Translations under genes and position numbers: made by a program
Assembly (NCBI GenBank): GCA_030834695.1
Contig: JAUQXK010000145.1
Location: 17,139-81,138 of the forward strand
Source of the DNA: Desulfobacterales bacterium
GTDB lineage: Bacteria > Desulfobacterota > Desulfobacteria > Desulfobacterales > SpSt-501
Length of the DNA: 64,000 nt
Direction of reading: 5' to 3'
Notes under the pieces: generated by a model
What the model saw: the letters and a program-made list of their open reading frames with translations, nothing else
Told to the model about the DNA's origin: nothing
Databases searched by the model: none
Shown here: positions 17,126 to 25,490 of the stretch, one piece after another
Numbering within the stretch: the stretch's first letter is position 1
Layout of the letters: each line of letters starts with the position of its first letter

Positions 17126-18874
17126 TCATCCTTGAGCGGGTGCGGCGGCGATCATCGCGCGGATGTATTCCTCGGGGTTGAGAAGGGCGTTGCGGCTGAT
17201 GAAGAAGCGGTTGCGCCCCGTCTTTTCCCGAACCAGCTTCAGACCGTGTTCAAAATGGGCGTTCAAACGCGAATAGACGTCCTTGAGTTCGAAGGCCGAT
17301 TCCACGATCATTTCCATAAGAAAGTCGATGGCATCTTCTTCGAGCACCATGTTGATGTCGTGGTTTTTGAAAAAGTACAGCTCGGTGTTCTTGATCTCGT
17401 CGTAACAGCTCTTGATCTGCCGGACGGCGCTGCTGGTATCGAGCACATGTTTGGCGTAGTAGCTCGCCACGATGTCGATGCGGGCAGGGGTCATGGTGAA
17501 GTTGAATTTTTCGGAAAGCCCCTTGCGGTTGGCCTGCAGATAATCCCTGATGGAAGCTTTTTCCTCATCCGCCAGGCGCTCGAAGGTTTTGCGCCAGGCG
17601 GGGTCGTCGGGTGTCGACCGCATGCGTTGCAGCAACCCGCGAGGGTCGGCCAGGGCTTCCAGCGTGACACCGAACTGTTTTACGGCAGAGGAGGGCAGCG
17701 CCCGCTCGAAATCCAGCAGCGCCCGTTCGATGACGCTGACGAGCCCGCGGGCGCCGGTGTTTTCCTCGAAGGCCAGCTCGGCCATCCGGCGCAGAAACGC
17801 ATCCTCGAACTTGACTTGGATACCGTAGGCGCTGAAGTCGAGTTTCTTGCCGAGAACGATCGGGTTGTTCGGATTCTTGAGGATCTGATAAAGGTCTTCC
17901 TGCCCGAGTGGGTCGAAGACCGCCTTGACCGGAATTCTGCCGACGAACTCGCTCTCGAACCCGAACTCGATCAAGTCTTCGGCCTTGACGTGCTTCAGGA
18001 TGTCGACTTCTTCCCGGGCGTTGGCGATGCGGGCTCCGAACCCGATCCCCTGCCGGCTGAGGCGCCGCTGGATGATCGGGACCAGGTCGTTGAAAGCGCC
18101 GCTCATGATGAACAGCACATTTTTGGTGTTCACCGCTACCCGTTCGCGCTTTCCGGTTTTGCGGAAGCGTTCGATTTCCTGCATCATCGAAATCGGGTCG
18201 TGGGGCACTTTCAGGTCGACCTCGGTTTCCTCCATCGGTTTGAGCAACGCCCGTTGAACTCCCGTGCGGGAGACGTCGGCACCGATCAGGTTTTTTGCGG
18301 AGGCGATTTTGTCGATCTCGTCGATGTAAATAATTCCGTGCTGAGCCAGCTCAATGTCGTCGTTGGCTTCGCGCACGAGGTCTCGCACCAGATCCTCCAC
18401 GTCGCCGCCGACATAACCGGTTTCGCTGAACTTGGTGGCATCCCCTTTCACAAACGGCACCCCTAGTTTGGCGGCAATGAGCTTAATGATATACGTCTTG
18501 CCGACGCCGGTCGGCCCGATCATGAGAACGTTGTTCTTAATCCCCCCCGTCATCTCTTCGAGGCCCATTGGCTCTTCCTGGGCTCGGCGAATTCGATTGA
18601 AGTGGGTGCAGATCTTGGTGGCGAGAATGGCTTTGGCCGGATCCTGTTTCACGACGTACTGGTCCAGATAGGCGATCAAGTCCTCCGGTTTCAGGTTGAA
18701 TACGATCTTCTTTTTCTCACGGGACGTCTCTTTGGGTTTGCCGGTGATTGCCTCCTGGGTCAAAACCATCGGGGACAACAGCTTCACATGGCCGCCGAAC
18801 TTCTTGGACAGAAACTCGCCGATTTCCTTCTCAAGTTCTTTGGGATCTGGGATTTTTTCGTTACGCGTGTTCAT
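17126..18874 (-). CDS. ClpX-like AAA+ unfoldase without zinc-binding domain
   Basis: A 582-aa cytosolic AAA+ ATPase of the ClpX/HslU clade. Seen: Walker A GPTGVGKT (120-127), pore loop GYVG (153-156), Walker B IIYIDEIDK (181-189), the IGF loop that docks ClpX on ClpP (277-279, in RQGIGFGARI), and the sensor-2 region GARGL. Absent: the N-terminal C4 zinc finger of canonical ClpX. Extra: about 190 C-terminal residues after the small AAA domain, predicted helical. Canonical ClpX is about 420 aa. No clpP is adjacent; the stop codon is three bases from the ahbC start. It probably works as a second, specialised ClpP-partner unfoldase; its substrates are unknown. Confidence 0.85.
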   Translation of the reverse strand: MNTRNEKIPDPKELEKEIGEFLSKKFGGHVKLLSPMVLTQEAITGKPKETSREKKKIVFNLKPEDLIAYLDQYVVKQDPAKAILATKICTHFNRIRRAQEEPMGLEEMTGGIKNNVLMIGPTGVGKTYIIKLIAAKLGVPFVKGDATKFSETGYVGGDVEDLVRDLVREANDDIELAQHGIIYIDEIDKIASAKNLIGADVSRTGVQRALLKPMEETEVDLKVPHDPISMMQEIERFRKTGKRERVAVNTKNVLFIMSGAFNDLVPIIQRRLSRQGIGFGARIANAREEVDILKHVKAEDLIEFGFESEFVGRIPVKAVFDPLGQEDLYQILKNPNNPIVLGKKLDFSAYGIQVKFEDAFLRRMAELAFEENTGARGLVSVIERALLDFERALPSSAVKQFGVTLEALADPRGLLQRMRSTPDDPAWRKTFERLADEEKASIRDYLQANRKGLSEKFNFTMTPARIDIVASYYAKHVLDTSSAVRQIKSCYDEIKNTELYFFKNHDINMVLEEDAIDFLMEMIVESAFELKDVYSRLNAHFEHGLKLVREKTGRNRFFISRNALLNPEEYIRAMIAAAPAQG

Positions 18875-19087
18875 GGTCGCAAACTATAACCATAGCCCTC
18901 TTAAAATGCAACCGCTCCAGCCCCGTACCAGACCGGTTCAGAGCCGGCTGGATCCGGACCGACATAAAAGCCGCATTGATTTACAGCGCTTGCGTTCTTT
19001 GAAGGAGTCCCTCCAGGCGGGCGAGGCTGCAGTTGACGTTCGCATGGAAGGAAATGCAGGCAGGCACCCAAAAAACCTTCGCACCTC

Positions 19088-19327
19088 TTAATCTTGATCG
19101 TCAAGAGGGGTTTCGCGATCACGACAGCTTTGGCAAAATTTCCGGGGAACGCCTCTTCCGATCCAGCGCATCTTCGTGACGTGCATTTTCCCACAGCCAG
19201 GACAGATACACTCGATCTTCGATTTCCCCAAACCCTTAGGTCCGGGCGCTTCATCAAACTCGTGATCGGCGTCCTCTAAAGGTTCTTTTTCGTGTTTTGG
19301 AAAAATGTCTATCTTATGCCTTGGCAT
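19088..19327 (-). CDS. Small putative zinc-ribbon protein
   Basis: A 79-aa hydrophilic protein with two CxxC pairs (CPGCGK preceded by IEC, and CQSCRD) separated by about 20 residues, the spacing of a zinc ribbon. The N-terminus is acidic and basic in patches (HKIDIFPKHEKEPLEDADHE). GGAG lies nine bases before the ATG. No family is recognised; a nucleic-acid or protein adaptor role is possible but unsupported. Confidence 0.55.
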   Translation of the reverse strand: MPRHKIDIFPKHEKEPLEDADHEFDEAPGPKGLGKSKIECICPGCGKMHVTKMRWIGRGVPRKFCQSCRDRETPLDDQD

Positions 19328-19458
19328 CCGGAAACTCCAGCACTCATTAAACTTAATGTAATCTAATCATATTTTAATAAGAATCAACCGGTTGGGTTTT
19401 TTGAAGGAACCGCGGAAAATTTAACTATTTTATCAGCACACTTAGCCCCTGAACAACC

Positions 19459-19776
19459 TCACTCGCACTTGACCTCTTCCTTAAATTCGTCGTGCTTGGC
19501 CTCCAGTTTCACCCTGCACGGGCCGTCCCGGTATTCCTTTTTCCACTCGCCATGCCACCGTGCACCCACCCCGTCCTTGCACTTGATCTCCCTCTTGAAC
19601 TCCCCGCGCTTGGATTCGGTTTTCACTTGGCATGGCCCATCCCAGTAGTCTTCCCGGTAGTCGCCATGCCACCATCGCCCCTTTCCGCTCTGCTCTTTCC
19701 AAGCATCGCCACGCACAGATGTTGCGATTCCAATGCCGAAGACTATCAAGATTCCGACGATAAGCCACGATCTCAT
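19459..19776 (-). CDS. Small secreted protein with two tandem Cys-pair repeats
   Basis: A 105-aa protein with an N-terminal hydrophobic export segment (MRSWLIVGILIVFGIGIATS). The mature part contains two copies of a roughly 33-residue unit: a WHG(D/E) start, then Y(W/R)DGPC(Q/R)VK, then EFK(R/E)E(I/V)KC. Each copy has one pair of cysteines about 17 residues apart, likely forming a disulfide in the periplasm. Function unknown. It is the second gene of a pair, starting nine bases after the stop codon of the His/Tyr-rich protein. Confidence 0.65.
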   Translation of the reverse strand: MRSWLIVGILIVFGIGIATSVRGDAWKEQSGKGRWWHGDYREDYWDGPCQVKTESKRGEFKREIKCKDGVGARWHGEWKKEYRDGPCRVKLEAKHDEFKEEVKCE

Positions 19777-19785
19777 GCCATCACC

Positions 19786-20115
19786 TTAGCGGCCACTCAA
19801 GCCGAAACTGAACGCCGAGCCTGCATCCGCTGCCGACATTCCGAAGAAGAACCTACTCGGCGCCGGGGCCACATATCGAACCGGTTCCGGGTAATAGTGG
19901 CGCTCGACAACGACCGGCCGATAATGATGCGTGACATAAACCGGCCGGGGAGGAGCGTAATGGTGATAATGATGATACTCCCTGTGTTTGTAGTGACCAT
20001 CGGCATGGCCACGCTTTCCGTTTTCATCCTTCCAGCCATCAGCCATTGAAACACCGGTGCCAATGAAGATCATAAAAGCTGTAATTGCGAATAGTTTTAA
20101 AAAGTTGATTTTCAT
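19786..20115 (-). CDS. His/Tyr-rich secreted protein
   Basis: A 109-aa protein with a signal peptide (MKINFLKLFAITAFMIFIGTGVSMA). The mature region is dominated by His, Tyr, Arg and Pro (HREYHHYHHYAPPRPVYV, then THHYRP, ERHYYPEP) and ends with a Phe/Gly/Ser stretch (FFFGMSA, FSFGLSGR). AGGAGG lies six bases before the ATG. A metal-binding or surface role is suggested by composition only. It begins the two-gene unit with the Cys-pair repeat protein, and its first mature residues (DGWKDENGK) resemble those of that neighbour (DAWKEQSGK). Confidence 0.65.
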   Translation of the reverse strand: MKINFLKLFAITAFMIFIGTGVSMADGWKDENGKRGHADGHYKHREYHHYHHYAPPRPVYVTHHYRPVVVERHYYPEPVRYVAPAPSRFFFGMSAADAGSAFSFGLSGR

Positions 20116-20269
20116 GGTGTCCTCCTGCTCTCGTTGATTTTACCCCGGTTAGACGGGACAGAAGACAGGAGGGTTTACATCTGGTCTTCAGAGGGGATGA
20201 AGTCTTGCGGCACAAATCGCAGCGGCCGGCGCATAGATGGATGGAATCGGAAAATCCATGATTTCTCCA

Positions 20270-20692
20270 TCAGGGGTTGGGCTCACCGGCAACCGTCCAA
20301 TAGATATTCACATCCCGTTTCCCCCACCATCGCGCTGCCTTGACGTCGGTACCCATGTATATGTCAATTCGCTTTTTCCACTTCGGAGGCATCCGGTCCA
20401 GGACGACATACTCGTTGCGGAGCCCATCGATTATGACCGTTGTCCCCCGAGTCAGGCCAAGAGATACCAGATCGGCAGACACGGCCACCGCGTTCATGCC
20501 CGGTATGATCTTGTCACCCCAGGCTCCGACGCTGGGGTTCCCCGGTCCCTGCTTCGGAAGCGAATTGAACGCCGTTGCCGTTACAAGAAGGGTTTGCTGC
20601 TTTTCCTGCGGTGATGTCTGGAGGGCTGAGCAAGAAGATAGACTCAGAGTGGCGCAAAGAAAAAATGCAATAACGAATAGGCGCGAAGACAT
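20270..20692 (-). CDS. 3D-domain lipoprotein
   Basis: A 140-aa predicted lipoprotein with lipobox LSSC (mature Cys near residue 21). The C-terminal half matches the 3D domain found in MltA-type lytic transglycosylases and resuscitation-related proteins: aspartates occur in VSADL, VIIDG, VVLDRMPPKW and RIDIYMGTDVKAARWWGKRDV. It is probably anchored to the outer membrane and acts on, or binds, cell-wall glycan; the catalytic role is inferred. Monocistronic, between the tRNA-Leu gene and the secreted-protein pair. Confidence 0.75.
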   Translation of the reverse strand: MSSRLFVIAFFLCATLSLSSCSALQTSPQEKQQTLLVTATAFNSLPKQGPGNPSVGAWGDKIIPGMNAVAVSADLVSLGLTRGTTVIIDGLRNEYVVLDRMPPKWKKRIDIYMGTDVKAARWWGKRDVNIYWTVAGEPNP

Positions 20693-20715
20693 GCGGGTTC
20701 GTCCATAAATGAAGC

Positions 20716-20750
20716 ATGAAGGGTTCCAGTGGTCTCCTGGAACCCTTCAT
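20716..20750 (-). terminator. 14-bp perfect hairpin after tRNA-Leu
   Basis: ATGAAGGGTTCCAG (20716-20729) is exactly complementary to CTGGAACCCTTCAT (20737-20750), with a 7-base loop. It lies 13 bp beyond the 3' CCA of tRNA-Leu. The following T content is modest (GCTTCATTTAT), so it may be a weak terminator for the tRNA transcript. Confidence 0.65.
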
Positions 20751-20763
20751 GATACCTCACAGA

Positions 20764-20849
20764 TGGTGCCCAAGGCCGGACTTGAACCGGCACGGGTCTC
20801 CCCACTACCCCCTCAAGATAGCGTGTCTACCAGGTTCCACCACTTGGGC
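20764..20849 (-). tRNA. tRNA-Leu (anticodon GAG)
   Basis: On the minus strand the gene starts GCCCAAG and ends CTTGGGC-A-CCA with a fully paired acceptor stem. It has the leucine D-loop pattern (TGGTAGACACG), anticodon stem CTATC/GGTAG with loop TTGAGGG (anticodon GAG), a long variable arm (GGGGAGACCC) and T-arm GGTTCAAGTCC. The length is 86 nt with an encoded CCA. It lies 25 bp downstream of secG. Confidence 0.97.
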
Positions 20850-20874
20850 AAAAAGACTTCGATTCATGTTCGCG

Positions 20875-21222
20875 CTACTGGGATTTGGCCGGTGCGTCGG
20901 GTTGGGATTCGGGAGCGGCCGGCGCCGGTGCGGCGTCCGGGGCTTTGGTTTCGACGGCGCCCGGCACTTCGGTGACGATCGAGCTCGACGGCCGCTGGCT
21001 CGTCAGGTAGGCCAGCGCCAGCGACGTCAGCATGAATACGATGGCGGCCACCGTCGTCGCCTTGCTCAAAAACGTGGAAGCCCCGCTGGTGCCGAAAAGC
21101 GTGTTGCTGGCGCCTCCCCCAAAGGCCGCGCCGATGTCGGCTCCCTTTCCGGTCTGCAGGAGCACGATCATGATGAGCGCGACACACACCACCACATGAA
21201 TGATTACCAGTAAGACTGTCAT
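20875..21222 (-). CDS. secG: Preprotein translocase subunit SecG
   Basis: Small membrane subunit of the SecYEG channel. The 115-aa protein has two TM helices (residues 2-22 and 54-74) and the conserved loop between them (LLQTGKGADIGAAFGGGASNTLFG). The C-terminal 40 residues are a long Ala/Pro-rich tail (DAAPAPAAPESQPDAP), frequent in Desulfobacterota. It is placed after tpiA and before tRNA-Leu, an arrangement conserved in many bacteria. Confidence 0.95.
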   Translation of the reverse strand: MTVLLVIIHVVVCVALIMIVLLQTGKGADIGAAFGGGASNTLFGTSGASTFLSKATTVAAIVFMLTSLALAYLTSQRPSSSIVTEVPGAVETKAPDAAPAPAAPESQPDAPAKSQ

Positions 21223-21250
21223 AGGCCGGCTTTCGCCACCTCGCTGCTTG

Positions 21251-22003
21251 TCATTTGAATTTTACGATGCTGCTGAATGAATCCGGCTTCAGACTGGCAC
21301 CCCCCACCAAGGCGCCGTCGATATCGGCCATGGCCATGAGCTCGGAGATATTTTCCGGCTTGACGCTGCCGCCGTAAAGTATCCGCATTGCACTGGCCAG
21401 CGGCGAACCGAGCAACCGCGCGACTTGCGATCGGATGAACCGGTGGGCTTCCTGGGCTTGACCGACGGTTGCGGTTTTACCCGTGCCGATGGCCCATACC
21501 GGCTCGTAAGCGATCACCAGTAAAGCCAACTCATCTGCAATCAAACCTTCTAAACCATTCTGGATCTGTTTGTCAAGAATCGGAAAGGTTTGGCCGGCCT
21601 CGCGTTCCTTTTCCGTCTCCCCGACACACACCACCGGGGCGAGTCCGGCCTGCACCGCCGCTCGGAGCTTACGGCGAACGGTTTCATCGGTTTCCCCGAA
21701 GTACTGCCGGCGTTCGGAGTGGCCGATGATGACGTAACGGCAGCCGCAGGCAACCAGCATGCGGGGTGCGACCTGGCCGGTATAGGCCCCTTCGGCCTCC
21801 CAGAACAAGTCTTGAGCACCCAGCGCAACAGATGTCGACTTCAATGCGCCGGCGACGGTCTCCAGCGCCGGGAAAGCCGGCGCGATCATGATGTCCCGAT
21901 CGTTGACCCCATCAACCAGCGGGGCCAATTGGCGGACAAAATCAAGCCCCTCCGCGGGGGTCTTGTACATTTTCCAGTTGCCGGCGATCAGCGGTCTGCG
22001 CAA
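21251..22003 (-). CDS. tpiA: Triosephosphate isomerase
   Basis: Interconverts dihydroxyacetone phosphate and glyceraldehyde 3-phosphate in glycolysis/gluconeogenesis. The length of 250 aa is standard. Catalytic residues are seen: Lys in GNWKMYK, His in IIGHSERR, Glu in [14 protein letters not shown], plus the C-terminal phosphate loop YGGSVKPEN. It follows gapA with a palindromic repeat between them and precedes secG by 28 bp. Confidence 0.97.
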   Translation of the reverse strand: MRRPLIAGNWKMYKTPAEGLDFVRQLAPLVDGVNDRDIMIAPAFPALETVAGALKSTSVALGAQDLFWEAEGAYTGQVAPRMLVACGCRYVIIGHSERRQYFGETDETVRRKLRAAVQAGLAPVVCVGETEKEREAGQTFPILDKQIQNGLEGLIADELALLVIAYEPVWAIGTGKTATVGQAQEAHRFIRSQVARLLGSPLASAMRILYGGSVKPENISELMAMADIDGALVGGASLKPDSFSSIVKFK

Positions 22004-22060
22004 GGTATGCGTCTCCTTTCTGAGAGATTGCGTAGCATATGGCTCGGCGCCATCGATCCG

Positions 22061-22125
22061 GCGGTGTTTGGGTGGTCGGGAGATGGTTTTAACAATAACA
22101 AAATACCGAAATACCCAAACACCGC
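22061..22125. repeat. Inverted repeat between gapA and tpiA
   Basis: GCGGTGTTTGGGTGGTCGG (22061-22079) pairs with the reverse complement of 22106-22125 (GCGGTGTTTGGGTATTTCGG), with a 26-base T-rich loop when read on the minus strand. It shares the core TTTGGGTAT(C/T)T(G/C)GGTATT with the repeat at 6591-6655. It starts just after the gapA stop and could terminate or attenuate the transcript into tpiA. Confidence 0.55.
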
Positions 22126-22130
22126 TGTTG

Positions 22131-23135
22131 CTAAAGCTGCTCGCCGATCATTGCGGCGAGATCCACCATGCGGGTGGAATATCCGGTTTCGTTGTCGTAC
22201 CAGGACAGTACTTTGACCATCTCGTCGATCACATAGGTGGTTGGCGCGTCGACGATCGATGACAGCGCACAGCCGTTAAAATCCGAGGATACCAGCGGGG
22301 CTTCGCTGTACCCGAGGATGCCCTTGAGAACGTCTTCGGAGGCCTGCTTCAAAGCGGCGTTGATCTCGGAGACGGTGACGCCGCTCTTGTCGATGGCGAC
22401 GACCAGATCGACCAGCGATACGTTCGGAGTGGGCACGCGAACCGCCAGTCCATTCAGCTTTCCGGCCAGTTCCGGCAAGACCAGTCCGACGGCTTTGGCG
22501 GCGCCGGTGGTGGTGGGAACCATGGAGAGTGCAGCGGAGCGAGCGCGGCGCAGGTCCTTGTGCGGAAAATCGAGCAGCCGCTGGTCCCCGGTATAGGAGT
22601 GAATGGTCGTCATGAGGCCCCGTTTAATTTTGAAGTTTTCATGCAGGACTTTCGCCACCGGCGCCAAACAGTTGGTGGTGCAGGAGGCGTTGGAGATGAT
22701 ATGGTGCTGCTTCGGCTCGTACCGGTGGGAGTTCACGCCCATGACGATCGTGATGTCCGGGTTGGTCGCCGGCGCGGAGATGATGACTTTGCGGGCGCCC
22801 GCGGTGAGGTGCTTGGCGGCGTCCTCGCGCTTGGTGAACAGACCGGTGCACTCCGCGACAATGTCCACTCCCAGGGACTTCCAGTCGATTTTTTCGGGAT
22901 CCCGCACCGAGCGGATGGCCACTGGCTGTCCGCCGACTTCTATGGTGTCGCTTTTCGCGGAAACCGGGACATCCATCGCGCCGTGAACCGAATCGTATTT
23001 CAGCAAATGCGCCATGGTTTCGGCGTTCGTGAGATCGTTGATGGCGATCACCTGGATTTTCGGGTTCTTCGCCGCCGCCCGGAACAACAGGCGTCCAATT
23101 CTGCCAAATCCGTTGATGCCGATCTTGACTGCCAT
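22131..23135 (-). CDS. gapA: Type I glyceraldehyde-3-phosphate dehydrogenase
   Basis: NAD-dependent oxidation and phosphorylation of glyceraldehyde 3-phosphate in central carbon metabolism. The product is 334 aa, the usual length. The Rossmann motif GINGFGRIGR is at the N-terminus, the catalytic Cys in SNASCTTNCLAP, and the C-terminal WYDNETGYS is present. The start at 23135 is fixed by a strong GGAGG five to nine bases upstream and by homology. However, the reading frame is open upstream without a stop through the whole rimI domain, so a 491-aa RimI-GapA fusion could also be made. Confidence 0.95.
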   Translation of the reverse strand: MAVKIGINGFGRIGRLLFRAAAKNPKIQVIAINDLTNAETMAHLLKYDSVHGAMDVPVSAKSDTIEVGGQPVAIRSVRDPEKIDWKSLGVDIVAECTGLFTKREDAAKHLTAGARKVIISAPATNPDITIVMGVNSHRYEPKQHHIISNASCTTNCLAPVAKVLHENFKIKRGLMTTIHSYTGDQRLLDFPHKDLRRARSAALSMVPTTTGAAKAVGLVLPELAGKLNGLAVRVPTPNVSLVDLVVAIDKSGVTVSEINAALKQASEDVLKGILGYSEAPLVSSDFNGCALSSIVDAPTTYVIDEMVKVLSWYDNETGYSTRMVDLAAMIGEQL

Positions 23136-23606
23136 ACACCCTCCTTCGATTAACGTTCGTTTCAGAATAAGCGCATCCTCGTGACGATCGGAATAATATC
23201 CGCGGCGCGTCCCGGCCGTACGGAACCCAAATTTTCGATACAACTCGATGGCCTCGGCGTTGGAGGGCCGCGCTTCAAGAACGGCCGTCGACAGCCCTTC
23301 GGCGCGCGCGGCGCTCAAACACTCGGCGACCAGCCGGGTGCCGATGCCCTGGCGTCGCCACATCGGGTCTACCGCGATCCGAAAAATCTGCACCTCTTCC
23401 GCGATGAAGCGAAAAAAAATGTAACCGACGATCCGCTTTTCTCCCGAAGCCGCCTCCGCCCAAGCCACCCGATTGTCCGCCGCGGGGACGCACAACTCGC
23501 CCTCGAACGACAACCGGCCCCAGGGCCAGTCGAAGCAACGGCTTTCGAGAGCCACCAGCGCTTCAATGTCTGCCAGCGTGGCGCGGTTGAGTTTCCATCC
23601 CGCCAC
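23136..23606 (-). CDS. rimI: RimI-type N-acetyltransferase domain, open in frame into gapA
   Basis: GNAT-fold acetyltransferase of the ribosomal-protein-S18-alanine type, 157 codons. The acetyl-CoA loop is visible as RRQGIGTRL, with the preceding IFRIAVDP strand and the C-terminal NAEAIELYRKFGFR and GYYSD motif that typify RimI. In the given sequence there is no stop codon: the frame passes through LIEGGC into the gapA methionine. It lies two bases after the stop of the EIIA gene in transcript order reversed, so rimI is the first domain of the transcript leading to gapA. Either a genuine fusion or a lost stop. Confidence 0.8.
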
Positions 23607-23608
23607 CC

Positions 23609-24022
23609 TCAGCTCCGTTTGTTACCCTTCAGAATGCCGCTGGCCAGGGTGATGCTCTTTTTGCCAAAGGCCTCCAGGGTTGCAGCCAGCTGTCCCAGCG
23701 TCATCCGGCCGCGGTTGTCCAAGGCATGGACCAGGATCGGCAGGTTGGCCCCCGAAAGGACTTCAACGCGTCCCTCTTCCAGAAAGGAGTAGCTGATGTT
23801 GGACGGCGTGCCTCCGAACATATCCGTCAGAATCAGCACGCCGTCATCATGGGCGACTTTTTTGATACCGGCCGCCACCCGCTCCCGCAGCCGGTCCACG
23901 TTTTGATTGAGGTCGATAGAGACGGAAACCACTCCGGGCGGGCGGCTGCCCAGGATGAACTCCGCCGCATCGACGAGGGCTTCGCCCAGTTGGCTGTGAG
24001 TGACGATGAGGATTCCGATCAT
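23609..24022 (-). CDS. PTS mannose-family EIIA component
   Basis: A 137-aa cytosolic phosphocarrier of the mannose/fructose-type EIIA family. The phospho-accepting histidine is in IVTHSQLGEAL (His9), and the conserved LILTDMFGGTPSN follows at about residues 62-75. No sugar permease (EIIB, C or D) is in the window, so a regulatory role, as usual for this gene next to rapZ and ptsN in Desulfobacterota, is more likely than sugar transport. Confidence 0.9.
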   Translation of the reverse strand: MIGILIVTHSQLGEALVDAAEFILGSRPPGVVSVSIDLNQNVDRLRERVAAGIKKVAHDDGVLILTDMFGGTPSNISYSFLEEGRVEVLSGANLPILVHALDNRGRMTLGQLAATLEAFGKKSITLASGILKGNKRS

Positions 24023-24061
24023 AAATGTCCTTCCAACACCCCGCTTGCACGGCCGCTCGGT

Positions 24062-24931
24062 CTATTGCGGTTGGTGGATATCCCGGTGAATCAGCTCGAC
24101 TCGATTGCGGCCTGCGGCGATATGGTCGTAAAAGACTCGGGCCATCACGACCGATCGATGCCGGCCCCCGGTGCAGCCGACAGCAATGCTGAGTTGGGTC
24201 TTGCCTTCTTTTTCGTACAACGGAAGCAAAAAATCGATCAGGTCGGTGTACTTTGCGATCAGCGCCGCCGCATCGGGCGTTTTCAGAACAAACTCTCGAA
24301 TCTCGGTATCCTCCCCGTCCAACGCTTTCAACTCCGGAACAAAAAAGGGGTTCATCAGGAAGCGTACATCGACCACCAAGTCGGCTTCCGGCGGCAGGCC
24401 GTACTTGAAACCGAACGAAATGACGTGCACCTGCAGGGGTTCCAATGCGCGCTGCTCGGCCACGATGCCGACCACCTTCTGTTTGAGTTCATGGACGTTG
24501 AAAGGGGTGGAGTCAATCACATGGTCGGCGGCGGCACGAAGGGCCCGGAGCAGCTGCCGTTCGAGACGGATCCCCGCCAGGAGGCCCTGGCCCCTGGCCA
24601 GCGGATGCTGGCGGCGCGTGGCGCTGAAACGTTGGACCAGCACCTGCTCGCCGGCTTCCAGGAACATGAGTTCGAATCGAAACCCCTGTGCCCGCATGGC
24701 CGTCATGACCCGGTCGTAACTGGCAATGAACCCCTTCTCCCGCAGGTCCATGCCGAACGCGATGCCGGCGGCCTCCGATCCGTTGGGGGACGGCAGTTCC
24801 ATGAAGCTCGGCAACAGTGCCACCGGCATGTTGTCGACGCAGAAGAAGCCGGCGTCCTCCAATGCCGCGAGAGCGGTACTTTTTCCGGAGCCCGACAGCC
24901 CGGTGACGATGAGAAGGGGTAGATGGTCCAC
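24062..24931 (-). CDS. rapZ: RNase adapter protein RapZ
   Basis: A 289-aa P-loop protein of the YvcJ/RapZ family. Walker A is GLSGSGKST (residues 10-18), a Walker B-like FFCVDNMP follows, and the C-terminal domain carries GCTGGRHRSVVMA. In enterobacteria RapZ senses glucosamine-6-phosphate and steers RNase E; in other groups it is a nucleotide-binding regulator, so the role here is by family only. It lies in the conserved rpoN-hpf-ptsN-rapZ order. Confidence 0.92.
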   Translation of the reverse strand: MDHLPLLIVTGLSGSGKSTALAALEDAGFFCVDNMPVALLPSFMELPSPNGSEAAGIAFGMDLREKGFIASYDRVMTAMRAQGFRFELMFLEAGEQVLVQRFSATRRQHPLARGQGLLAGIRLERQLLRALRAAADHVIDSTPFNVHELKQKVVGIVAEQRALEPLQVHVISFGFKYGLPPEADLVVDVRFLMNPFFVPELKALDGEDTEIREFVLKTPDAAALIAKYTDLIDFLLPLYEKEGKTQLSIAVGCTGGRHRSVVMARVFYDHIAAGRNRVELIHRDIHQPQ

Positions 24932-24953
24932 GTCCGGTCGCCGCAGGTGACGA

Positions 24954-25418
24954 TTAAAACTCCTCGTCCTCCTCCTTGATGACGCCGTAGATCTGCTCTC
25001 GGCTGGTAGCCTGCAGCAGCCGCTCCTTGAACGGTTCGTTCTTAAGGATTCGTGAAATGCGGGCCAGCAGCTTCAGGTGGAGGCCGGTGGAGTTCTCCGG
25101 GGTGACGAGCAGAAAAAAAAGACGCGTCGGCGCGCCGTCCAGCGATTCGAAATCCACCCCCTTTCGACTCAGGCCGAACCCGATCATCAGCTGGTCCAAA
25201 TTCGGGAGTTTGCCGTGTGGGATGCCGATGCCTCCGCCGATGCCGGTGCTGCCCAGGCGTTCCCGCTCCAGCAGGACCCGAACCAGTGCGGCCGGGTCAA
25301 CCTGGGCCAACTGCGCAACGGGTGCGGATAGCTCTTCGAGCACCTCCTTCTTGGTTTGAGATTTTAACTCCGGAAGGATGGCTTCCGGTTGCAGCACATC
25401 GAGGATTTTCATGGTCAT
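24954..25418 (-). CDS. ptsN: PTS-Ntr EIIA protein
   Basis: A 154-aa cytosolic regulatory phosphoprotein of the nitrogen-related PTS. The phosphorylated His is in GGGIGIPHGK (about residue 70), with the family's ENSTGLHLKLLARISRIL at about 109-126. It lies 22 bp upstream of rapZ and downstream of hpf. It probably controls processes coupled to nitrogen or carbon status and to sigma-54; the partner EI-Ntr and NPr genes are not in this window. Confidence 0.92.
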   Translation of the reverse strand: MTMKILDVLQPEAILPELKSQTKKEVLEELSAPVAQLAQVDPAALVRVLLERERLGSTGIGGGIGIPHGKLPNLDQLMIGFGLSRKGVDFESLDGAPTRLFFLLVTPENSTGLHLKLLARISRILKNEPFKERLLQATSREQIYGVIKEEDEEF

Positions 25419-25490
25419 TTCGCCTGCAACGCACCGGTTGCCAGAGATGAGTGCCTTTAACCGAGCGGCGGCCGCAGCAACCGCGACCGT

